From assembly GCF_003148805.1 (NCBI RefSeq), contig NZ_QGGX01000006.1, positions 186,001 to 250,000 on the forward strand: 64,000 nucleotides of DNA. Reading direction: 5' to 3'. Positions 44,753 through 55,847 of the stretch are shown here, one piece after another. Every line of letters begins with the position of its first letter. The first letter of the stretch is position 1. This DNA is from Aminobacter sp. AP02. GTDB taxonomy: Bacteria; Pseudomonadota; Alphaproteobacteria; Rhizobiales; Rhizobiaceae. The notes beneath the pieces were generated by a model. That model worked only from the letters and a program-made list of their open reading frames with translations. It ran no database searches and had not been told where the DNA came from. A program made the translations under genes and the position numbers.

Positions 44753-45979
44753 ATGCCCCTTCGCAAAACCGCCAAGAGTCTCGCAGGCGTTGCCGCGATC
44801 GCTGGTCTTTCGCTCGCGCTGCTGTTGCCTGCTGGCCCGGCGGCGGCCGAGGCTGGCTTCGAACGCTGGGTCGCGAGCTTCCGTTCGGTAGCCGCCGACA
44901 ACGGAATCTCCCGTGCGACCTATGATCGTGCCTTTCGCGGCGTAACCTCGGCGGATCCCGAGGTTCTGGAAAAAGCCCGCTTCCAGCCGGAATTCACGGC
45001 ACCGGTGTGGGATTACTTCGACAACCGCGTGCACGACCAGTCGATAGCGGTAGGCCGTGAGATGGCACGCAAGTGGAAGCCGTGGCTCGACCGCATCGAG
45101 GCCAGCTACGGCGTCGACCGCTATGTTCTGCTGGCCATTTGGTCGATGGAATCGAACTACGGCGAAATTCTCAAGAACGACAAGGTTATGCGCAATGTGG
45201 TGCGCTCGCTGGCGACGCTCGCCTATGGCGACCAGCGCCGGGCGAAGTTTGCTCGCACCCAGCTGATCGCGGCGCTCAAGATCCTGCAGCGCGGCGACAT
45301 CGACGAGAGCCATCTCGTCGGCTCCTGGGCCGGCGCCATGGGGCACACCCAGTTCATCCCGACCAGCTACCAGGCCTATGCCGTCGACGCAGACGGCAAT
45401 GGCAAGCGCGACATCTGGAACTCCGTGCCCGACGCGCTCGCCACGGCCGCAAATCTTCTGAAGAAGAATGGCTGGCAGGCCGGCAAGACCTGGGGTTACG
45501 AGGTCGTGCTGCCCCAGGGCCAGAAGTTCCCCTCGGGATCGATGACGCTCGACAAGTGGGCAGCGCTTGGCGTCGAACGCGCCAATGGCAAGGCCTTCAA
45601 GCGCGGCTCCGACGTGGCCACCCTCAAGGTGCCGGACGGACGCGGTGGACCGGCATTCCTGATGACCAAGAATTTTTCCGTCATCAAGCGCTACAACAAT
45701 GCCGATAAGTATGCGCTCGCCGTTGGCCTTCTTGCCGACGAGATCGCCGGCTATGGTGGCTTGGTACAGGACTGGAAGCGACCGTTCACCAAGCTCAGCT
45801 TCGAAGAGAAGCAGGAGTTGCAGAAGCGGCTGTCGGCGCACGGCTATTACGATGGCAAGAGCGACGGCAAGATCGGCGAAGGCTCGCGCACCGCAATCAA
45901 GGCGTTCCAGGCACAGCTGGGCTTGACGCCGGACGGGCATCCGAGCATGGAAGTCCTCAAATGGCTGCGGCGTAATTAG
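44753..45979 (+). CDS. Lytic murein transglycosylase, MltB family
   Basis: 408 residues. A signal peptide (cleavage after the run PAGPAAAEA) is followed by the SLT_2 catalytic domain (about 35-330): the acid Glu is in [40 protein letters not shown] and [20 protein letters not shown] are typical MltB/SltB blocks. Residues about 345-405 form a PG_binding_1 domain ([31 protein letters not shown]). It cleaves glycan strands with formation of anhydromuramic ends in the periplasm. The next gene follows after 16 bases. Confidence 0.93.
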   Translation: MPLRKTAKSLAGVAAIAGLSLALLLPAGPAAAEAGFERWVASFRSVAADNGISRATYDRAFRGVTSADPEVLEKARFQPEFTAPVWDYFDNRVHDQSIAVGREMARKWKPWLDRIEASYGVDRYVLLAIWSMESNYGEILKNDKVMRNVVRSLATLAYGDQRRAKFARTQLIAALKILQRGDIDESHLVGSWAGAMGHTQFIPTSYQAYAVDADGNGKRDIWNSVPDALATAANLLKKNGWQAGKTWGYEVVLPQGQKFPSGSMTLDKWAALGVERANGKAFKRGSDVATLKVPDGRGGPAFLMTKNFSVIKRYNNADKYALAVGLLADEIAGYGGLVQDWKRPFTKLSFEEKQELQKRLSAHGYYDGKSDGKIGEGSRTAIKAFQAQLGLTPDGHPSMEVLKWLRRN

Positions 45980-45995
45980 CAACCGGAGGCTGCAT

Positions 45996-47237
45996 TTGGC
46001 ATCGACACGTCGTTCAAGGTTTTTGCTTTTGCGCCTGACGATGCCACTGCTCGCGGTGGCGGTCGCCGTGACCGCCATCTCGTCCACCATGCCAAGCCCA
46101 GCTGCAGCCCAGGAAGGCATATTGCGGCGGTGGTCGCTGCGCGACCTCTTCATGCCGCGCCGCGAACCGCGCGTTGATCCTTACATCTATCAGCAGCAGC
46201 AAGCCCCGCAGCGCGTCATTCGCAGGGCCCCGCGCAAGCCGAAGAGCGCTGTGGGCACCGTCGCCAGGCCGGCCGAACCGGTCGTTCCCGTCATCGAGAA
46301 AGCGCTCGACGCCAAGGTCGTTCTTGTCATCGGTGACTTCCTCGGCGCTGGCATCGCCGAGGGCCTCAGCGCCGTCTTCGCCGAAAATGCCAAGGTCCGG
46401 GTCATCGACAAGACCAACGGTTCGTCGGGCTTCGTGCGCGATGACTATTACAACTGGCCCGAGAATGCCAAAGCCCTGATCGAGCAGGAAAAACCCGCCG
46501 CCGTCATCGTCATGATGGGCTCAAATGATCGCCAGCAGATGAAGATCGGTGACACGCGCGAGCCGCCGATGAACGCAGCCTGGACCAAGGAATACAAAGC
46601 CCGCACCGAAGCGCTGGCAAAAACTATCTCCGCCACCAAGGTGCCGTTCCTGTGGGTCGGCATGCCGGCCTTCAAGTCGCCGAAGGCGAGCACCGACATG
46701 CTCGCCTTCAACGATGTTTATCGTGCGGCGACCGAGGCAGTGGGAAGCGAATTCATCGATGTCTGGGGCGGCTTTGTCGATGAGGGCGGTGCCTTCGTCA
46801 CCAGCGGCCCCGATATCAACGGCCAGCCGGTGCGCCTGCGCTCCGATGACGGCATCAACGTCACCAAGGCCGGTAAGCGCAAGCTCGCCTTCTATACGGA
46901 AAAGTCGCTCAACAAGCTGCTCGGTATCACCGCTCTGGGAACCGAGACCGTGATGCCGGCAAGCTTGCCGCAAGCGACCCCCGGCGAACTGAACGTGCCG
47001 GTCAATATCGACCGAACCGTGCCGGTCTCGCTTTCCGACCCCGAACTCGACGGCGGCAGCGAATTGCTGGGAGCACAAACGGCCGCCAAGGGCGACCCGC
47101 GCTCGCCCGGCGAAAAACTTGTCGTGCAGGGCATAGCGCCGGCGGCGCCCCCCGGGCGTGCCGACGATTTCTCGTGGCCGCCCAAGCCACTGCCGGCCGG
47201 CCAGAGCACCGAGATGACGACGGCCATCAAGCGGTAG
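45996..47237 (+). CDS. DUF459 SGNH-fold protein lacking the usual catalytic residues
   Basis: 413 residues from TTG 45996, 16 bases after the transglycosylase, so probably one operon. A signal peptide and a basic Gln-rich stretch (about 50-75) precede the DUF459 (SGNH hydrolase-fold) domain, residues about 95-310. In block I the nucleophile Ser of GDS is Phe (VLVIGDFLGAGIAEGL), and in block V the His is Asn (SDDGINVTKAGKRKLAFY). Block III GSND is kept. Hence hydrolase activity is doubtful. I recall similar changes in other rhizobial DUF459 proteins. The C-terminal part is Pro/Ala-rich. It may be a scaffold for the cell-wall enzyme. Confidence 0.85.
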   Translation: MASTRRSRFLLLRLTMPLLAVAVAVTAISSTMPSPAAAQEGILRRWSLRDLFMPRREPRVDPYIYQQQQAPQRVIRRAPRKPKSAVGTVARPAEPVVPVIEKALDAKVVLVIGDFLGAGIAEGLSAVFAENAKVRVIDKTNGSSGFVRDDYYNWPENAKALIEQEKPAAVIVMMGSNDRQQMKIGDTREPPMNAAWTKEYKARTEALAKTISATKVPFLWVGMPAFKSPKASTDMLAFNDVYRAATEAVGSEFIDVWGGFVDEGGAFVTSGPDINGQPVRLRSDDGINVTKAGKRKLAFYTEKSLNKLLGITALGTETVMPASLPQATPGELNVPVNIDRTVPVSLSDPELDGGSELLGAQTAAKGDPRSPGEKLVVQGIAPAAPPGRADDFSWPPKPLPAGQSTEMTTAIKR

Positions 47238-47256
47238 TTTGCAGAAGCCACCGGAA

Positions 47257-47288
47257 ATGAAAAAGGCACCTCGCGGCGCCTTTTCATT
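47257..47288. terminator. Bidirectional terminator between the DUF459 gene and gltD
   Basis: ATGAAAAAGGC and GCCTTTTCAT pair around a short GC-rich loop between two convergent genes; A and T runs on either side serve both strands. Confidence 0.75.
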
Positions 47289-47305
47289 ATCGAAACCGCC
47301 AAGCC

Positions 47306-48760
47306 TTAGCGTGGCAGAACGCTTGACCCCATCAGGGCAACATCGATCGAGTGCGCCGCCTGGCGTCCTTCGCGGATAGCCCAGACCACCAGCGACTGGC
47401 CACGGCGCACATCGCCGGCAACATAGAGCTTGTCGACGTTGGTCTTGTAGTCGCGATCGTTGGCCGCGACATTGGTCGAACGACGGTTATCGGTGGTGAT
47501 GTCGAGCGTGCCTTCGAGCTCCTTGACCAGGCCGCCGGCGAGCGGGCCGGCAAATCCGATGGCGATGAAGGCGAGATCGGCGCGGATGACGAACTCGGTA
47601 CCCGGGATCGGCTTGCGCTTGTCGTCGACTTCGCAGCACTTCACGCCAGTCAGCTGGCCCTCTTCGCCGATGAATTCCAGCGTCGCCACCTGGAACTCGC
47701 GCTGCGCGCCTTCGGCCTGCGAGGATGAGGTGCGCATCTTGGTCGCCCAATAGGGCCAGACCGAGAGCTTGTTTTCCTTTTCCGGCGGCTGCGGACGGAT
47801 ATCGAGCTGGGTAACGCGCACCGCACCCTGGCGGAAGGCAGTGCCGACGCAGTCGGACGCGGTGTCGCCACCGCCGACGACGACAACATGCTGGCCACCA
47901 GCGACGATCGGTTCGGAGGCCCAGGCAACCGACTGGATGTCTTCGCCGCCGACGCGCTTGTTCTGCTGGACGAGGTAAGGCATCGCATCGTGCACGCCCT
48001 CGAGGTCGTCGCCCGGAATGCCCGCCGGACGCGGCGTCTCGGAGCCGCCGCAATAGAGAACGGCATCGAACTCGGCCAGAAGTTCAGTGACGGGCTTGTC
48101 GACGCCAACATTGACGCCGCAATGGAAGGTCACCCCCTCGCCCGTCATCTGCTCGACGCGGCGGTCGATATAGTGCTTTTCCATCTTGAAGTCCGGAATG
48201 CCGAAGCGCAGCAAACCGCCTGGGCGGCTCTCGCGCTCATAGACATGGACGTCGTGGCCAGCACGGCCGAGTTGCTGGGCCGCCGCCATGCCGGCAGGGC
48301 CGGAGCCGATGACGGCAACCTTCTTGCCGGTCTTCTTCTCAGGCGGATAAGGCCTGATGTAGCCGGTCTCATAGGCCTTGTCGGCGATCGCCTGCTCGAC
48401 GGTCTTGATGGCGACCGGAATGTCCTCGAGGTTCAGAGTGCAGGCTTCCTCGCAAGGAGCGGGGCAGATGCGGCCGGTGAATTCGGGGAAGTTGTTGGTC
48501 GAGTGCAGGTTGCGGATCGCATTGTCCCAATCGCCATTGTAGACGAGATCGTTCCAGTCCGGGATCTGGTTGTGCACTGGACAACCCGTCGGCCCATGGC
48601 AGAACGGAATGCCGCAATCCATGCAGCGTGCTGCCTGCTTTTCAACTTCCTTGTCCGACATCGGCAGCGTGAATTCGCGGAAATGCCGGATGCGGTCGGA
48701 AGCCGGCTGGTACTTGTGCACCTGCCTGTCGATTTCGAGAAAACCTGTAACCTTGCCCAT
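47306..48760 (-). CDS. gltD: Glutamate synthase small subunit
   Basis: 484 residues. It transfers electrons from NADPH to the large subunit during the GOGAT reaction. The N-terminal Cys clusters for 4Fe-4S centres are [20 protein letters not shown] and [14 protein letters not shown]. The FAD motif is [20 protein letters not shown] and the NADPH site is [18 protein letters not shown]; the family end [16 protein letters not shown] is present. Length is normal for GltD. Downstream of gltB with a 122-base gap; probably one transcript, although that gap could hold an internal promoter. Confidence 0.96.
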   Translation of the reverse strand: MGKVTGFLEIDRQVHKYQPASDRIRHFREFTLPMSDKEVEKQAARCMDCGIPFCHGPTGCPVHNQIPDWNDLVYNGDWDNAIRNLHSTNNFPEFTGRICPAPCEEACTLNLEDIPVAIKTVEQAIADKAYETGYIRPYPPEKKTGKKVAVIGSGPAGMAAAQQLGRAGHDVHVYERESRPGGLLRFGIPDFKMEKHYIDRRVEQMTGEGVTFHCGVNVGVDKPVTELLAEFDAVLYCGGSETPRPAGIPGDDLEGVHDAMPYLVQQNKRVGGEDIQSVAWASEPIVAGGQHVVVVGGGDTASDCVGTAFRQGAVRVTQLDIRPQPPEKENKLSVWPYWATKMRTSSSQAEGAQREFQVATLEFIGEEGQLTGVKCCEVDDKRKPIPGTEFVIRADLAFIAIGFAGPLAGGLVKELEGTLDITTDNRRSTNVAANDRDYKTNVDKLYVAGDVRRGQSLVVWAIREGRQAAHSIDVALMGSSVLPR

Positions 48761-48882
48761 AGTCTAACTTTCGTCAGTCTAGCCTCGCGGGAACCTCGCG
48801 GGCGTGTCGTTCCATCACTTCCAATGAAGCATGCGATGGTGCTGCGTCCAGTTGGGCGCAGCGCCGGCAGGTAACGTCGCGG

Positions 48883-51800
48883 CTACTCCGCCGCGACTCC
48901 CATCCTCATGCGCTCCATCTCGATCAGCGCGCGGCGGTACTCCACCGGCATGACCTTGCGGAATTTCGGACGATAGCTCGCCCAGTCGTCGAGTATCTGT
49001 TTGGCGCGTGTCGAACCGGTGTAGTGCATGTGGTTCGAGATCAGCTGCACCAGGCGTTCCTCATCGTGGCGGGTCATGTCGCCCGAAACGTCGACGCGGC
49101 CCATATGGGCGATGTCGCCGCCGTGATGGTGCAGCTTCTCGAGCATGTCGTCCTCTTCGGGGACCGGCTCGAGTTCGACCATGGCCATATTGCAGCGTTC
49201 AGCGAAATCGCCATCCTCGTCGAGCACATAGGCCACGCCGCCGGACATGCCGGCCGCGAAGTTACGGCCGGTCTTGCCGATGACGACGACAACACCACCG
49301 GTCATGTATTCGCAGCCATGGTCGCCCACGCCTTCAACGACAGTGACGGCGCCCGAGTTGCGCACCGCGAAACGCTCGCCCGCCACACCGCGGAAGTAGC
49401 ACTCGCCCTCGGTCGCACCGTAGAGCACGGTGTTGCCGACGATGATCGACTCCTCGGCACGGATCTTGGACTCCTCGGGCGGACGGATGACGATACGGCC
49501 ACCCGAAAGGCCCTTGCCGACATAGTCGTTACCGTCGCCGACAAGCTCGAAGGAGATACCCCGTGCCAGGAACGCGCCGAAGGACTGCCCGGCGGTGCCT
49601 GTCAGTCTGACCGAGATCGTGTCCTCGCGAAGGCCCTTGTGCTTGAAGCGCTTGGCAACCTCACCCGACAGCATCGCGCCGGTCGAGCGGTCGACATTGC
49701 GGATCGTGGTCTCGATCTTCACCGGCTGGCGAGCCTCCAAGGCAGTCTTTGCCTCGGCGATCAGCTTGCGGTCGAGCACGTCGTCGATCGGATGCTTCTG
49801 GCGCTCGGTCCAGTGTACCGATTCGCGGGGCGCATCCGGTTTGAAGAACACCTTCGAGAAGTCGAGCCCGCGTGCCTTCCAGTGGTTGATGAGCTCGCGC
49901 TTTTCCAGCAGGTCAGCGTCGCCGATGATCTGGTCGAGATGGGTGTAGCCCATCGCGGCAAGCAGCTCGCGAACCTCTTCGGCCACGTAGAAGAAGTAGT
50001 TGATGACGTGCTCGGGCGTGCCCTTGAAGCGCTTGCGCAGCACCGGGTCCTGGGTGGCGACGCCAACCGGGCAGGTGTTGAGATGGCACTTGCGCATCAT
50101 GATGCAGCCCGCCGCAATCAGCGGCGCGGTCGAGAAGCCGAACTCGTCGGCGCCCAGCAGCGCACCGATGATGACGTCTCGGCCCGTGCGCAGGCCACCG
50201 TCGACTTGCAGCGCGACGCGGCTGCGCAGGCCGTTCAGCACCAGCGTCTGGTGCGTCTCGGCCAGGCCCATTTCCCACGGGCTGCCGGCATGCTTGAGCG
50301 AGGTGAGCGGCGATGCGCCCGTGCCGCCGTCATAACCCGAGATCGTGATGTGGTCGGCACGTGCCTTGGCAACACCGGCAGCGACCGTGCCGACACCCAC
50401 TTCCGAGACCAGCTTGACCGACACGTCGGCCGCAGGATTGACGTTCTTCAGATCGTAGATCAGCTGCGCCAGATCTTCGATCGAATAGATGTCATGGTGC
50501 GGCGGCGGCGAAATCAGGCCCACCCCTTGCGTCGAATGACGGGTCTTGGCGATCGTCGCGTCGACCTTGTGGCCGGGCAACTGGCCGCCTTCGCCGGGCT
50601 TGGCGCCCTGGGCAACCTTGATCTGCATCATGTCGGAGTTGACGAGATACTCCGTCGTCACGCCGAAGCGGCCGGAAGCCACCTGCTTGATGGCCGAACG
50701 CTCGGGGTTCACCGAACCGTCGGGCAGAGGCAGGTAACGGTCGGGTTCCTCGCCGCCTTCGCCGGTGTTCGACTTGCCACCGATCCGGTTCATGGCAACA
50801 GCGAGCGTGGTGTGCGCTTCGCGGCTGATCGAGCCGAAGGACATCGCACCCGTCGAGAAGCGCTTGACGATCTCGGCGGCCGGCATCACCTCGTCGACGG
50901 CGACGGGCTTGCGGCCAGTCTCTTCAGCCAACTTGATGTGGAACAGGCCGCGTATTGCCTGGGCACGCGCGGTTTCGCTGTCGATCTGGGCGGAGAACTC
51001 CTTGAAGGTCGACCACGAGCCCGTGCGAACCGCGTGCTGGAGCGAGGCGACCGCATCGGGAGACCACATGTGGGCTTCGCCGCGCATGCGGTACATGTAT
51101 TCGCCACCTACTTCGAGCGCATTGCGCAGCACCGGATCAGGACCGAAGGCCGACTCGTGCCGGCTGACGGTCTCGGCAGCGATTTCCTCCAGGCCGACGC
51201 CTTCGATGTTGGTCGCGGTGCCGGTAAAGTACTTGTCCACGAAGTCGCTCTTCAGGCCGATCGCGTCGAAGATCTGCGCGCCGCAATAGGACTGGTAGGT
51301 CGAGATGCCCATCTTGGACATCACCTTGAGGATGCCCTTGCCGATCGACTTGATGTAGCGGCCGACGATTTCGGAAGCGTCGACCTCCGGCGGGAACTCG
51401 CCGCGCTTGTGCATGTCGATCAGCGTATCGAAGGCGAGATACGGATTGATCGCCTCGGCACCGTAGCCGGCGAGACAGCAGAAGTGGTGTACTTCGCGCG
51501 GCTCGCCCGACTCAACCACGAGGCCGACGGACGTGCGCAGGCCCTTGCGGATCAGGTGGTGATGCACCGCGGCCGTCGCCAGAAGCGTCGGGATGTCGAT
51601 GCGGTCCGGTCCGATCTGGCGATCTGACAGGATGATGATGTTGTAGCCGCCGGCAACCGCAGCTTCCGCGCGATCGCACAGCCGCTCGATGGCCGCCGGC
51701 ATGCCGGCGGCACCTTCGGCCGCGGAATAGGTGATGTCGATCGTCTTGGTGTCGAACCGGTCCTCGGTATGGCCGATGGAGCGGATCTTCTCAAGATCGC

Positions 51801-53613
51801 CATTGGTCAGGATCGGCTGGCGCACTTCAAGACGCTTGCGCCGTGACGAGCCGACAAGGTCGAAGATGTTGGGCCGCGGCCCGATGAAGGACACCAGGCT
51901 CATCACCAGCTCCTCGCGGATCGGATCGATCGGCGGGTTGGTGACCTGGGCGAAGTTCTGCTTGAAGTAGGTGTAGAGCAGCTTTGCCTTGTCGGACATG
52001 GCCGAGATCGGTGTGTCGGTACCCATCGAGCCGACAGCTTCCTGGCCCGTCGTTGCCATCGGCGACATCAGAAGCTTGGTGTCTTCCTGGGTGTAGCCAA
52101 AGGCCTGCTGGCGATCGAGCAGCGACACATCCTTGCGCAGCTCGCGCGGTTCGACCGGCTTGAGCTCTTCAAGGATCAGCTGGGTGTTGGCAAGCCACTG
52201 CTTGTAGGGGTGCTTCGTTGCGATCTCGGACTTGATCTCCTCGTCCGAAATGATGCGGCCCTTGACCAGGTCGATCAGCAGCATCTTGCCGGGCTGCAGG
52301 CGCCACTTCTTGACGATGCTCTTCTCATCGACCGGCAGCACGCCGGCCTCGGAGGCCAGGATCACGCGGTCGTCGTCGGTAACGATGTAGCGCGCCGGGC
52401 GCAGGCCGTTGCGGTCGAGGGTTGCGCCGATCTGGCGACCGTCGGTGAAGGCGACCGCTGCCGGGCCGTCCCACGGCTCCATCAGAGCCGCATGGTATTC
52501 GTAGAAGGCCTTGCGGTCGGCGCCCATCGACTTGTTGCCGGCCCAGGCTTCCGGGATCAGCATCATCATCGCATGCGCCAGGGAGTAACCGCCCTGGAAC
52601 AGGAACTCGAGCGCGTTGTCGAAGCAGGCGGTATCCGACTGGCCTTCGTACGAAATGGGCCACAGCTTGGAGATGTTGTTGCCGAACAGTTCACTGTCGA
52701 CCGACGCCTGGCGCGCAGCCATCCAGTTGTTGTTGCCGCGCACGGTGTTGATCTCGCCATTGTGCGCGACCATGCGATAGGGGTGAGCCAGCTTCCAAGA
52801 TGGGAAGGTGTTGGTCGAAAAACGCTGATGGACGAGGATCAGCGCCGTCTCGAAGCGCGGATCGGTGAGGTCCTTGTAATAGGCACCGACCTGATTGGCC
52901 AGGAACATGCCCTTGTAGACGATGGTGCGTGCCGACAGAGACACGCAGTAGGCGCCGATATCCCTGTTGTTGTTTTCGGCATAGATGCGGCCGGAAATGA
53001 CCTTGCGCAGGAGATAGAGGCGCGCCTCATATTCCTCGTCATCTGGGATTTCAGGGGTGCGCCCGATGAACACCTGGCGGTGATAAGGCTCGGCGGCGGC
53101 GATTTCGGGCGCCTTCGACAGCGACGCATTGTCGACGGGAACATCGCGGAAACCGATCAGCGGCAGCCCTTCCGACTGCGCCGACTCGCGGATGATGTCG
53201 TCGATGTGGTCACGAAGCACGGGATCTCTAGGCATGAACCAGTGGCCGACGCCGTACTGCCCAACCGGGGGAAGCTCGATGTCCTGCTTGGCCATTTCCT
53301 CGCGGAAAACCGCATCGGGGATCTGGACCAGCACGCCTGCGCCGTCGCCAACCAGCGGGTCGGCACCAACCGCGCCGCGATGGGTCAGGTTTTCGAGCAT
53401 GAACAGACCGTCCTTGACGATCTGGTGCGACTTGATGCCCTTCATCTGGGCGATGAAGCCGACGCCGCAGCCATCGTGCTCGTTGCGTGGGTCGTAGAGG
53501 CCATGCGCTGCATAGCCGGTGGGGGTTCGGAGATGATCGGTTTTTTTGTTGGCCGCTTTCGTCTGCGCGGCCGGCACAAAACCCGTCGTCACAGATGGCG
53601 TCAACTCCGTCAT
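48883..53613 (-). CDS. gltB: Glutamate synthase large subunit
   Basis: 1576 residues from ATG 53613. It forms two glutamates from glutamine and 2-oxoglutarate. Class II amidotransferase domain: the nucleophile Cys49 in [13 protein letters not shown] should become residue 1 after propeptide cleavage. The central and FMN-binding synthase domains include [20 protein letters not shown] and the 3Fe-4S Cys cluster [20 protein letters not shown]. The C-terminal GXGXG helix domain has [23 protein letters not shown] 53613 is chosen because GGAGAACGAG precedes it; 53628 and 53646 are alternatives. With gltD it completes ammonia assimilation. Confidence 0.96.
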   Translation of the reverse strand: MTELTPSVTTGFVPAAQTKAANKKTDHLRTPTGYAAHGLYDPRNEHDGCGVGFIAQMKGIKSHQIVKDGLFMLENLTHRGAVGADPLVGDGAGVLVQIPDAVFREEMAKQDIELPPVGQYGVGHWFMPRDPVLRDHIDDIIRESAQSEGLPLIGFRDVPVDNASLSKAPEIAAAEPYHRQVFIGRTPEIPDDEEYEARLYLLRKVISGRIYAENNNRDIGAYCVSLSARTIVYKGMFLANQVGAYYKDLTDPRFETALILVHQRFSTNTFPSWKLAHPYRMVAHNGEINTVRGNNNWMAARQASVDSELFGNNISKLWPISYEGQSDTACFDNALEFLFQGGYSLAHAMMMLIPEAWAGNKSMGADRKAFYEYHAALMEPWDGPAAVAFTDGRQIGATLDRNGLRPARYIVTDDDRVILASEAGVLPVDEKSIVKKWRLQPGKMLLIDLVKGRIISDEEIKSEIATKHPYKQWLANTQLILEELKPVEPRELRKDVSLLDRQQAFGYTQEDTKLLMSPMATTGQEAVGSMGTDTPISAMSDKAKLLYTYFKQNFAQVTNPPIDPIREELVMSLVSFIGPRPNIFDLVGSSRRKRLEVRQPILTNGDLEKIRSIGHTEDRFDTKTIDITYSAAEGAAGMPAAIERLCDRAEAAVAGGYNIIILSDRQIGPDRIDIPTLLATAAVHHHLIRKGLRTSVGLVVESGEPREVHHFCCLAGYGAEAINPYLAFDTLIDMHKRGEFPPEVDASEIVGRYIKSIGKGILKVMSKMGISTYQSYCGAQIFDAIGLKSDFVDKYFTGTATNIEGVGLEEIAAETVSRHESAFGPDPVLRNALEVGGEYMYRMRGEAHMWSPDAVASLQHAVRTGSWSTFKEFSAQIDSETARAQAIRGLFHIKLAEETGRKPVAVDEVMPAAEIVKRFSTGAMSFGSISREAHTTLAVAMNRIGGKSNTGEGGEEPDRYLPLPDGSVNPERSAIKQVASGRFGVTTEYLVNSDMMQIKVAQGAKPGEGGQLPGHKVDATIAKTRHSTQGVGLISPPPHHDIYSIEDLAQLIYDLKNVNPAADVSVKLVSEVGVGTVAAGVAKARADHITISGYDGGTGASPLTSLKHAGSPWEMGLAETHQTLVLNGLRSRVALQVDGGLRTGRDVIIGALLGADEFGFSTAPLIAAGCIMMRKCHLNTCPVGVATQDPVLRKRFKGTPEHVINYFFYVAEEVRELLAAMGYTHLDQIIGDADLLEKRELINHWKARGLDFSKVFFKPDAPRESVHWTERQKHPIDDVLDRKLIAEAKTALEARQPVKIETTIRNVDRSTGAMLSGEVAKRFKHKGLREDTISVRLTGTAGQSFGAFLARGISFELVGDGNDYVGKGLSGGRIVIRPPEESKIRAEESIIVGNTVLYGATEGECYFRGVAGERFAVRNSGAVTVVEGVGDHGCEYMTGGVVVVIGKTGRNFAAGMSGGVAYVLDEDGDFAERCNMAMVELEPVPEEDDMLEKLHHHGGDIAHMGRVDVSGDMTRHDEERLVQLISNHMHYTGSTRAKQILDDWASYRPKFRKVMPVEYRRALIEMERMRMGVAAE

Positions 53614-54119
53614 CGTCTCGTTCTCCATTATGGCCCAGTCGGGCAATCCACGTTGGGACGGCAGGGGTTGCCCGTCCCTGTTATGCCGATATTGCTATCG
53701 ATATGCTCTGCGGCTCGGTGCCGGCGACCGGCACTTGACCGCGGGTCGGGGGAACAGGACGGAAGGCATTCCGCCTCAAGCTCCACCCACGCTCGCAGCG
53801 GAAGCCGGACGGGGCGTGATCATACGCCAAATCCGGTTCGCTTTGGGCAGATAAATAAGACAGCACTGCTGTCCTAAATTTTGTATGACAGAATTCTTGA
53901 ATACGCACAAGACCGATTCACGAATTTTCCGCCACTTCAAAGACACAAAATTACGCGGAACTCGCGATCGGCGTAATTTTTGAACAACCGGTCAAATGTG
54001 GATCCAACCCTGCCTCAATCGATTTCCAGCTCGCGCACTTGCCGAAGATTGCCAAATCCGCTCTAGCTCGGCCCCATTCTGCCACACAGCCCCCGACAGC
54101 CATGTTACGGACGCACAAA
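53614..54119. other. Intergenic region upstream of gltB and the threonine aldolase
   Basis: About 500 bases. AT-rich 53850-53980 probably holds the gltB promoter. GACAGCACTGCTGTC (53859-53873) is a perfect 15-base inverted repeat, with GACAG again at 53887, so a repressor or Lrp-like site is plausible. AAAATTACGC (53947-53956) and GCGTAATTTT (53971-53980) form a 10-bp stem with T tract, a terminator or operator. 53982-54119 shows no clear signal; the aldolase has no strong ribosome binding site. Confidence 0.55.
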
Positions 54120-55169
54120 ATGATCTTCGCATCAGACAATTGGGCCGGCGCTCATCCCAAGGTCGCCGAACGGCTTAGCGCCAGTGCCGCCGGCTATAGC
54201 CGCGCCTATGGCGACGGCGATCTCGATCGGGCTGTGTACAAGCGCTTCTCCGAAATCTTCGAGCGCGAAGTGGCGGTATTCTTCGTGGCGACCGGCACGG
54301 CCGCCAATTCGCTGTCGCTCGCCGCCTACGGCAAACCGGGGGGCATTTCCTTCGCGCACCGCGAGGCGCACGTCCTTGAGGATGAATGCGGCGCGCCGGA
54401 ATACTTTTCCCACGGTTCGCGGCTTTCCCCGGTTGATGGCCCCCTCGGGCGCATGGACATCGGCAATCTCGAGCGCGCCGTCGGCCGCTTCGCCAGCGAG
54501 AACGTGCACGGTGGACGCGCTTCAGCGATCTCCGTTACCCAGTCCACGGAGGTCGGGACCGTCTATGGCCTCGACGACATCGCGGCAATTTCAGCGATTG
54601 CCCGCCGCCACGGCCTGCCGCTGCACATGGACGGTGCCCGATTTGCCAATGCGCTGGTCTCGCTCGACACCACGCCCGCCGAAATGACCTGGAAACGCGG
54701 CGTCGACATCATCTCGTTCGGGGGCACCAAGAACGGTTGCTGGTGCGCCGAGGCAATCATCATGTTCGACCTCGACCGCGCCAGGGAAATGGCTTTCCTG
54801 CGCAAGCGTTCGGCCCAACTGTTCTCCAAGTCGCGCTTCATCTCGGCCCAGTTCGACGCCTATTTCGATGGCGGCCTGTGGCTGGAGACGGCCCGCCACG
54901 CCAACGCGATGTCGGCAAGGCTCGCCGCGGCCATCGCAACTTCGCCAGCCGCACGCGTCGCCTGGCAGCCGCAGGCCAATGAGGTCTTTGCAGTGATCAG
55001 GACCGAAGTGGCGAAAAAGGTGCAAGACGCGGGCGCCGCCTTCTACGACTGGCACGCGCCGGCAGGCTTCGACGGCGAGATCGGCGAGGACGAAGCGCTC
55101 TACCGCTTCGTCACCAGTTTCGCCACGACAGAGGACGAGATCGATCGCTTCGGCAACCTGTTGCGCTGA
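54120..55169 (+). CDS. ltaE: Low-specificity L-threonine aldolase
   Basis: 349 residues. It cleaves L-threonine or allo-threonine to glycine and acetaldehyde with PLP. Motifs: ASDNWAGAHPKV start, FFVATGTAANSLSLAAY, HREAHVLEDECGAPEYFSHG, LPLHMDGARFANALVSLD and the PLP lysine K204 in SFGGTKNGCWCAEA. ATG 54120 is used as the family begins right at SDN; 54102 is an in-frame alternative. The GC-rich terminator at 55191 ends the transcript. The gene is not linked to serine hydroxymethyltransferase here. Confidence 0.92.
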   Translation: MIFASDNWAGAHPKVAERLSASAAGYSRAYGDGDLDRAVYKRFSEIFEREVAVFFVATGTAANSLSLAAYGKPGGISFAHREAHVLEDECGAPEYFSHGSRLSPVDGPLGRMDIGNLERAVGRFASENVHGGRASAISVTQSTEVGTVYGLDDIAAISAIARRHGLPLHMDGARFANALVSLDTTPAEMTWKRGVDIISFGGTKNGCWCAEAIIMFDLDRAREMAFLRKRSAQLFSKSRFISAQFDAYFDGGLWLETARHANAMSARLAAAIATSPAARVAWQPQANEVFAVIRTEVAKKVQDAGAAFYDWHAPAGFDGEIGEDEALYRFVTSFATTEDEIDRFGNLLR

Positions 55170-55190
55170 GCGTCTACCGACCAAACATGA

Positions 55191-55220
55191 AAAAGGCGGC
55201 GCTCGAAAGCGCCGCCTTTT
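55191..55220. terminator. Bidirectional terminator between ltaE and hsp20
   Basis: AAAAGGCGGCGCT and AGCGCCGCCTTTT pair fully with a CGAA loop. Located between convergent genes; the flanking A and T tracts serve both directions. Confidence 0.92.
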
Positions 55221-55242
55221 CTCCTTGGGAGGAGCGGTCTGT

Positions 55243-55713
55243 TTAGTTCACGGTGTTGGCTTCGATCTGCTTGGCTTTCGCCGGAGCAGCCGCAATCTCG
55301 ATCTTGCGAGGCTTGTGCTCTTCCGGGATGTTGCGCTTGAGATCGATGTGAAGCAGGCCGTTCTTGAGGGTCGCACCTACGACTTCGACATGGTCGGCAA
55401 GCTGGAAGCGACGCTCGAAAGCACGCGAGGCGATGCCGCGATACAGCAGCTCCGAACCTTCGCCGGTGGCTTCATTGCTGCGATCGCCCTTTACCGTCAG
55501 CACATTACGATGGGCTTCGATCGAAATCTCGGTTTCCGAGAAGCCGGCAACCGCCATGCTGATGCGATAGGCATCTTCACCGGTGCGCTCAATGTTGTAG
55601 GGCGGATAGGTCGTCTGGCCGCCTTCGGGCTGACCAAGGCCGTCGAGCATATTGAACAGCCTGTCAAAGCCGACGGTCGAGCGGTGGAGCGAGGAAAAAT
55701 CAACGTGACGCAT
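55243..55713 (-). CDS. Small heat shock protein, Hsp20/IbpA type
   Basis: 156 residues. An ATP-independent chaperone that holds unfolded proteins. The alpha-crystallin domain spans about 35-135: YPPYNIERTGEDAYRISMAV, VLTVKGDRS, RGIASRAFERRFQLADHVEV and the C-terminal GLLHIDLKRNIPEEHKPRKI with the I-x-I-type KIEIAAA. The N-terminal part MRHVDFSSLHRSTVGFDRLF is typical of rhizobial class A proteins. A ROSE-like thermometer and a sigma-32-like promoter lie upstream, as in known rhizobial hsp operons. Confidence 0.95.
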   Translation of the reverse strand: MRHVDFSSLHRSTVGFDRLFNMLDGLGQPEGGQTTYPPYNIERTGEDAYRISMAVAGFSETEISIEAHRNVLTVKGDRSNEATGEGSELLYRGIASRAFERRFQLADHVEVVGATLKNGLLHIDLKRNIPEEHKPRKIEIAAAPAKAKQIEANTVN

Positions 55714-55812
55714 GGGTGTTCTCCAGTGAGCAACAAGGTTTGCGTGTGACCTGTGCCGAAACCCTTCATGGCGTCCCGGCGGTGATCAGCGGCCCCGATA
55801 TTGGGCGCCGCA
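55714..55812 (-). ncRNA. ROSE-like RNA thermometer in the hsp20 5' UTR
   Basis: The leader of about 100 bases folds: GCGGC and GCCGC form an upstream hairpin. The last hairpin holds UUGCUC just before CUGGAGAA, which hides the Shine-Dalgarno sequence as in ROSE elements of Bradyrhizobium (a UUGCU-type strand opposite the SD with a G-G mismatch). At high temperature it would melt and allow translation. Sequence and position match; the fold is by eye. Confidence 0.72.
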
Positions 55813-55818
55813 GAAGAC

Positions 55819-55847
55819 ATTTGGGTGCCGTCCAAAGGCATTTCAAG
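55819..55847 (-). promoter_or_regulatory. Sigma-32-like promoter of hsp20
   Basis: On the minus strand CTTGAA (55842-55847), a 16-base spacer and CCCAAAT (55819-55825) resemble the alphaproteobacterial RpoH consensus (CTTGAAA, then CCCAT-like). Transcription would start close to 55812, at the top of the ROSE-like leader. Confidence 0.55.

Noticed and set aside
49024-51627. Open frame of 867 codons on the plus strand opposite gltB
   Set aside because: It is the antisense shadow of gltB: Arg/Asp/Val-rich with no family motif, no ribosome binding site, and the opposite strand encodes a fully recognisable GltB.
52210-53877. Open frame of 555 codons opposite the 5' part of gltB
   Set aside because: Same reason; GC-rich codon bias of gltB keeps stops rare on the other strand.
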